DNA of 64,000 nucleotides from assembly GCA_036504595.1 (NCBI GenBank), contig DASXUX010000014.1, positions 62,001 to 126,000 of the forward strand. The letters are read 5' to 3'. Under the pieces are notes generated by a model. That model made no database searches, was not told the DNA's origin, and was given only the letters and a program-made list of their open reading frames with translations. The position numbers and the translations under genes were made by a program. Source of the stretch: DASXUX01 sp036504595. Its GTDB lineage: Bacteria > Planctomycetota > SZUA-567 > H5-PLA8. This document shows positions 59,964-64,000 of this stretch, in pieces. Each line of letters begins with the position of its first letter. Within the stretch, counting starts at the first letter, position 1.

Positions 59964-62900
59964 TCAGTCCGCGATCTGCAGCTTGATCTCGTCCGCGTTC
60001 CCGCGCAGTTCCGGGGCGTACATCGCGCTGATCTTCGTTGGCAGAGCGCTGAACTTGCCGGGGATTTCGGCGCGCATGCGATAGGACAGGCTGTGCTTGC
60101 CGCGCATGAGCTGCCGCACGAAGAAGCAGACGCGCTCGTCGCGCAGTTCCATGTACGCGCCGAGGCTGTTGTTGTTGTAGCCGCTGCGAACGTCCGCCGG
60201 TTCGAAGCCAGCCGCCTTCATGTCCTCCATCACGATGTACTCATAGTCGTTCTTGCTATCGACTTCGAGCTCGATTTCGACCAAGTCGCCGCTCTTGAGC
60301 GCCGCCAGATTCTGCAGCTCCTTGCGCTCGTACTTTTCGACTTTCTGGTCCAGCGCCTGGCCTTGAGCGCCCTGCACTTTGTCGCTCTTATCCACGCGTG
60401 TGAGCTTGTAGTACTTGCGATCGACTTTGACCTCCAGGCCAGTCTTGGTGATGTGGTCTTCCAGCGTGAAGTTGCTCATGTACGCGTTGAAGTAGAGCGG
60501 CCCGCGGCCGGTCTTGCGGAACTCCACGTTGTGAGCGCCCGACGTGATATCCTTGCCGCTCAGCACCAATTTGTTGTCATAGGTGAAGAGGTTGGACTGG
60601 TTGATCGCGACCTCCTTGGCCTTCTTGCCATCGACGATCACTTCCAGCTTCATGTCCGGACCGTCTTCGCCGCTGGCGGTCAGGTATTCGGCCAACGCTT
60701 CGACGCAGATCGCCGTATCGCGCGTGCTGTTCCAGTAGGTCGCGTTGCGGCGGTTGTTGATCAGGTACTTGGCCAGGCGCGACGCCTTCTCACTCTTGGC
60801 GTCCGTCGCGGCGAGGAGTTTCAAGTAGTAGGCTTGAGCTTCATACTCGCTACCATACCAGTACCACCAATGATTGTCTTCGGGCAGTTTCAGGTACGCG
60901 GTCTGATTTTCGTCGTCCTGAACCAGGAACTGATCGATGTTCTGGATGACCATGTCGAGCTTTTCCTTCTGACCCTGCCGCAACAGCGCCAAGCCGAGCA
61001 TGGCCTTTCCGTACACCGCCAGGTTTCCGCGGTCGCGATAGAGGAAGTCTTCCATCACCTGATCTTTCTGCTTCGAATCGGTCATGACCATGTAGACGAA
61101 AGCATCCAGGTTGTCGGCGCGCTCCTTATAGGGGTTGATCTTGCCGGCGGCGTTGCGCAGCATCGCAGTTTGCTTGTCCTGATAGTTCTTCAGCCAGGCA
61201 ATGCCGCGTTCGAGACTGTTGGGCGGCACGGCGATGCCATCCGCCTTGGCGATCTGCAGTCCGTGAACGACATACGCGGTTGTGTGCGGGAAAGAGTACT
61301 CGCCCCAGCCGCTGAACCAACCCCAGCCGCCATCGCCGCACTGCATGCCAGCAAGACGATCGACGCCCGCGCGAGCCATGTTCGCGACTTCGTTTTCATC
61401 GAAGACCGGATTCCGGGGTTTCGTCCCCGGCGGACAGCCTGGACCTGTCGCGGCCGGCAGCATTCCGGGGCCTTGCTGCGCGCGCTTGACGTCATCGCCA
61501 ATTTCCTGTGCGTTCAGGTTCGTGATCTTCTGTTGAATGTCCTTCAGGTTCACGTTCATCCGGTTGAGAACCTTCTGCGTGATCACCGTCGGCAGGAAGC
61601 GATTCAGTGTTTGCTCCGTGCAGCCATACGGATATTCGGCCAGGTACGGCAGAGCATCCACGAGCGCGCCGGCCAGCGTCGGCGAGTAGCGGATCTCCAG
61701 CCGGCTTTCGGCCATGCGGCGCTTTTCGGGAACGCTGAACGCCAGCGTCGCGTTGTTCTTCTCCGGCCGCATCGCGCCGGCGAAGGACTGCGTCTTCATC
61801 ATTCCGTGCACCTGCGCCGGGAACTTCATCTCCATCGCGTCGGATTCTTCGTCGGTCAGAGCTTTCACGCGCACCGACGCCAAGCCTTCGCCGGTCACGA
61901 GGACGGGCCAATCGACACGCTTGTCAGCATTGGGATCAACTTCGATGGTCCGAGGGGCGGCCGCATCCTTGATGTCGAGAACGCCGCCGCTGCATTCCAG
62001 GCTGACCTTCACGCTTTTCTTCGTCTTCAGGTAGTTGTGCACGTTCGCCGAAAGCACCACTTCGTCCTTCTCGGTAAAGAAACGCGGAGCCTGCAGCCGC
62101 ACGAGCAGGTTCTTGGTCGTCAGGACTTCGGCTTCACCCTGCCCCACCCGCGTGGCATTGCCCATCGCCCAAACTTTGATTTTCCACGTCGTGAGATTCT
62201 CCGGCATGGGCACTTCGATCTCGGCCTTGCCGTCGGCGCCGGTGTTAAGCTTGGCGATCCAGAAGGCGCTGTCGGCAAAGTTGCTGCGGACCGTCGGCTC
62301 AACCATCTGGCCCGAATCGCCACCCGGACCCGCGCCCGCTTTGTCAGACTGCTTGGCAGTAGCGGCCTTCTCCATCGCCATTCCCTTGCCCTCCGCCAGC
62401 TGTCCATCGGCTGCGCCGAGCGCGTTGGCGGCCATGGGCGCGGGCGGAGCGCCAGGCGCCGCGTCTTTGCGGAGGTACTGCAACTCCCGCCGGCCGCCGC
62501 CGCGTCCACCGCCAAACCCACCGGTCTGCCCGCCGCTGGGATCGCCGCCCTCGCCTTCGTCAAGCTGCGCGACGAGGTAACCGAACGCGCCGAGATAACC
62601 CATCGACGGCTCGCCCTGTTTCTGAATGTTCTGGCTGAACTTCGAGAGATTGTTGACGGTGTTCCCGTAATGATGCCGGCGCCACTTCCAGAAGTGACTC
62701 TTGATCTCAGGGACGTTCGAACCGCCGGAGATATATTCGACGGCTTTGTCGTAGACTGTCACGACCGTCGAACCGCTGAAGGGCTCGCCGTTCGGTTCCG
62801 TAAGCTTAAGCTGCACTTTTGCTTTCTGGCCCGGCTTGTATTCCTTTGAGCTTGGCACGACGGAAACATCCAGCACTTTGTTCTCGGGAGGAACGATGAT

Positions 62901-64000
62901 CTCGCGCGTCTCGGTATGGACTTTTCCATCGCTGATGGTGATGGCTTCGACGAAGAAGTTCGGCATGTCGCGCTTGCCGATATCCAATTCTTCGATCGTG
63001 GCCTTGCCTTGAATGCGCAGCATTTTCGGCGGCAGATACACGCCGTTTGAGGGACGTGCGAACAGCAGCACGACTGAGCCCGCTCGGTCCGTGCTGACCA
63101 TCACGCGGGCCTTATCGCCGGGCTTGTACTCGCGTTGATCGGCGACCAACTCGATGTTGTTGAATCGGAAGTCCGGCGCGTCCTGGCCCTGGCCCATGAC
63201 GGAGAATATGTATCCGCCTTCCTGCGTATGGTTCTTTGTATCCGAAACTTTGTAACTGAGGCGATACTGTCCGGCGTCGGCAGCCTTGATCTGTTGCTGA
63301 GCTTTGCCCTCGGCGTTTGTTTCGAGCGCCCATTCCTGAACCAGCTTCTCCACCGGCTGTTTGTCTTTGTCATACGTAACCTTCAACAGGCGGAGTTGGC
63401 CCTTGCCCTGCACGGGCTTGTTGTCCAGCGTCTGGGCGGAGAAATCAGCGCGGACGGTGTCGCCAGCTCGGTAGTAGCCGCGGTCCACCCACGAATAGAC
63501 TTTGAAGGGCGTGCGCGCGGCCATGACGTTGCCGGCACCGACAATCGTGCGTCGAGACGAGTCGGTAATCTCGGCCGTCAATTCGTATTTATGGTCGGTG
63601 TCGCCGTGCATGGCTTTGGCGACGGCTGTATCGATCTCAACCTTCACGGTGCCATCAGCGCCAATCGCGACTTCGTTCTCCATAACCATTTCAGGCCGAT
63701 CCTGCCGCCCACCCCACCACCACGGCGACGGACGCCTGCAGCCCCATTCACGCCAACCCGGGTACCACGCATAATCCGACGCGAACCACCAGTAGCCCGG
63801 CTGATAGAACCAATCCCACTGGCCAGTAGGATACCAGTTCGCGGTGTAGCTGCTGCGCATGACCTTGTACTTCACTTTTGCGTCAACGACCGGCGCGCCG
63901 AAGTAGTACTTAGCGTTGACGGTCGCGGTGATCTTTTCACCCAGCATCACCGGTTCGACCGGCGCATCGACTTTAACCTCGAACTCCGGCTTCTTGTATT
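59964..64000 (-). CDS. Bacterial alpha-2-macroglobulin, 5' end outside window
   Basis: More than 1340 residues are visible; the frame continues past the right edge (EVKVDAPVEPVMLGEKI), so the ATG at 63950 is internal. MG2-type domains come first, then a Gly-rich bait-like insert (~480-570: GGQTGGFGGGRGGGRRELQYLRK, in pieces). The thioester motif is intact in YPYGCTEQTLNRFLP, followed by the alpha-toroid (GVDRLAGMQCGDGGWGWFSGWG) and a receptor-like beta end. Such proteins trap proteases in the envelope. No pbpC-type neighbour is visible in the window. Confidence 0.92.
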   Translation of the reverse strand, partial: YKKPEFEVKVDAPVEPVMLGEKITATVNAKYYFGAPVVDAKVKYKVMRSSYTANWYPTGQWDWFYQPGYWWFASDYAWYPGWREWGCRRPSPWWWGGRQDRPEMVMENEVAIGADGTVKVEIDTAVAKAMHGDTDHKYELTAEITDSSRRTIVGAGNVMAARTPFKVYSWVDRGYYRAGDTVRADFSAQTLDNKPVQGKGQLRLLKVTYDKDKQPVEKLVQEWALETNAEGKAQQQIKAADAGQYRLSYKVSDTKNHTQEGGYIFSVMGQGQDAPDFRFNNIELVADQREYKPGDKARVMVSTDRAGSVVLLFARPSNGVYLPPKMLRIQGKATIEELDIGKRDMPNFFVEAITISDGKVHTETREIIVPPENKVLDVSVVPSSKEYKPGQKAKVQLKLTEPNGEPFSGSTVVTVYDKAVEYISGGSNVPEIKSHFWKWRRHHYGNTVNNLSKFSQNIQKQGEPSMGYLGAFGYLVAQLDEGEGGDPSGGQTGGFGGGRGGGRRELQYLRKDAAPGAPPAPMAANALGAADGQLAEGKGMAMEKAATAKQSDKAGAGPGGDSGQMVEPTVRSNFADSAFWIAKLNTGADGKAEIEVPMPENLTTWKIKVWAMGNATRVGQGEAEVLTTKNLLVRLQAPRFFTEKDEVVLSANVHNYLKTKKSVKVSLECSGGVLDIKDAAAPRTIEVDPNADKRVDWPVLVTGEGLASVRVKALTDEESDAMEMKFPAQVHGMMKTQSFAGAMRPEKNNATLAFSVPEKRRMAESRLEIRYSPTLAGALVDALPYLAEYPYGCTEQTLNRFLPTVITQKVLNRMNVNLKDIQQKITNLNAQEIGDDVKRAQQGPGMLPAATGPGCPPGTKPRNPVFDENEVANMARAGVDRLAGMQCGDGGWGWFSGWGEYSFPHTTAYVVHGLQIAKADGIAVPPNSLERGIAWLKNYQDKQTAMLRNAAGKINPYKERADNLDAFVYMVMTDSKQKDQVMEDFLYRDRGNLAVYGKAMLGLALLRQGQKEKLDMVIQNIDQFLVQDDENQTAYLKLPEDNHWWYWYGSEYEAQAYYLKLLAATDAKSEKASRLAKYLINNRRNATYWNSTRDTAICVEALAEYLTASGEDGPDMKLEVIVDGKKAKEVAINQSNLFTYDNKLVLSGKDITSGAHNVEFRKTGRGPLYFNAYMSNFTLEDHITKTGLEVKVDRKYYKLTRVDKSDKVQGAQGQALDQKVEKYERKELQNLAALKSGDLVEIELEVDSKNDYEYIVMEDMKAAGFEPADVRSGYNNNSLGAYMELRDERVCFFVRQLMRGKHSLSYRMRAEIPGKFSALPTKISAMYAPELRGNADEIKLQIAD

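Noticed and set aside
1..64000. CRISPR arrays, rRNA genes and insertion sequences with transposases
   Set aside because: No regularly spaced identical repeats with unique spacers, no rRNA-like sequence and no transposase motif seen in any frame.

Overview
The window is GC-rich bacterial DNA, most likely from a planctomycete or a close PVC-group relative. The evidence is very large secreted proteins built from Ig-like, RCC1, MBG/YDG and PKD-type repeats, a bacterial alpha-2-macroglobulin, PEGA lipoproteins and a b558-type succinate dehydrogenase. This is an inference from protein style; no rRNA or taxonomic marker is present. About the first 50 kb is accessory DNA and the last 14 kb is chromosome-like.

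Layout. 1-4.5 kb: a tyrosine integrase with an excisionase-like gene and small unknowns. 4.5-9.4 kb: two tandem PEGA lipoproteins and a secreted protein carrying phage-tail-fibre repeats. 9.8-11.3 kb: a second tyrosine integrase. 11.8-30.7 kb: one leftward operon built on SNF2 helicase + DUF1156 adenine methylase + DUF499 ATPase, the trio called Hma (helicase-methylase-ATPase) in the defence literature. Embedded in it are an AIPR nuclease, a small unknown, a HEPN protein, a protein with a hydrophobic tail, a Lys-rich unknown, a GmrSD-like DUF262/HNH protein and a P-loop fragment. A divergent TIR-HNH fusion gene (30.8-33.1 kb) shares its promoter region. 33.2-37.3 kb: plasmid/ICE-like genes (DUF932, Fe-S RecB-type nuclease, sigma-like regulator). 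37.7-42.4 kb: a 1561-residue secreted repeat protein. 42.5-50.2 kb: a rightward module with an XRE regulator, spaced direct repeats beside AT-rich DNA, a 1025-residue P-loop protein and a large serine recombinase. The recombinase reading frame ends inside an antisense tRNA gene, which probably marks an element boundary.

50.6-54.0 kb is sdhCAB, followed by a bidirectional terminator and a convergent HNH gene. 54.9-58.7 kb is a leftward array of 18 tRNA genes, nearly one per amino acid, interrupted by an SPFH/slipin gene. Between the tRNAs lie hairpins whose arms are tandem 7-8 base repeats. Both leucine-anticodon tRNAs in the window, and a GGA-anticodon (serine) tRNA, lack the long variable arm expected of bacterial Leu and Ser tRNAs. 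The window ends in an alpha-2-macroglobulin gene cut by the right edge.

Working together: the Hma-type operon probably marks self DNA by methylation and attacks unmodified DNA. The AIPR, HEPN, GmrSD-like and TIR-HNH genes look like added effectors. A 144-base copy of the methylase gene start, lying three genes upstream of the intact methylase, shows how a two-gene cassette was spliced into this operon.
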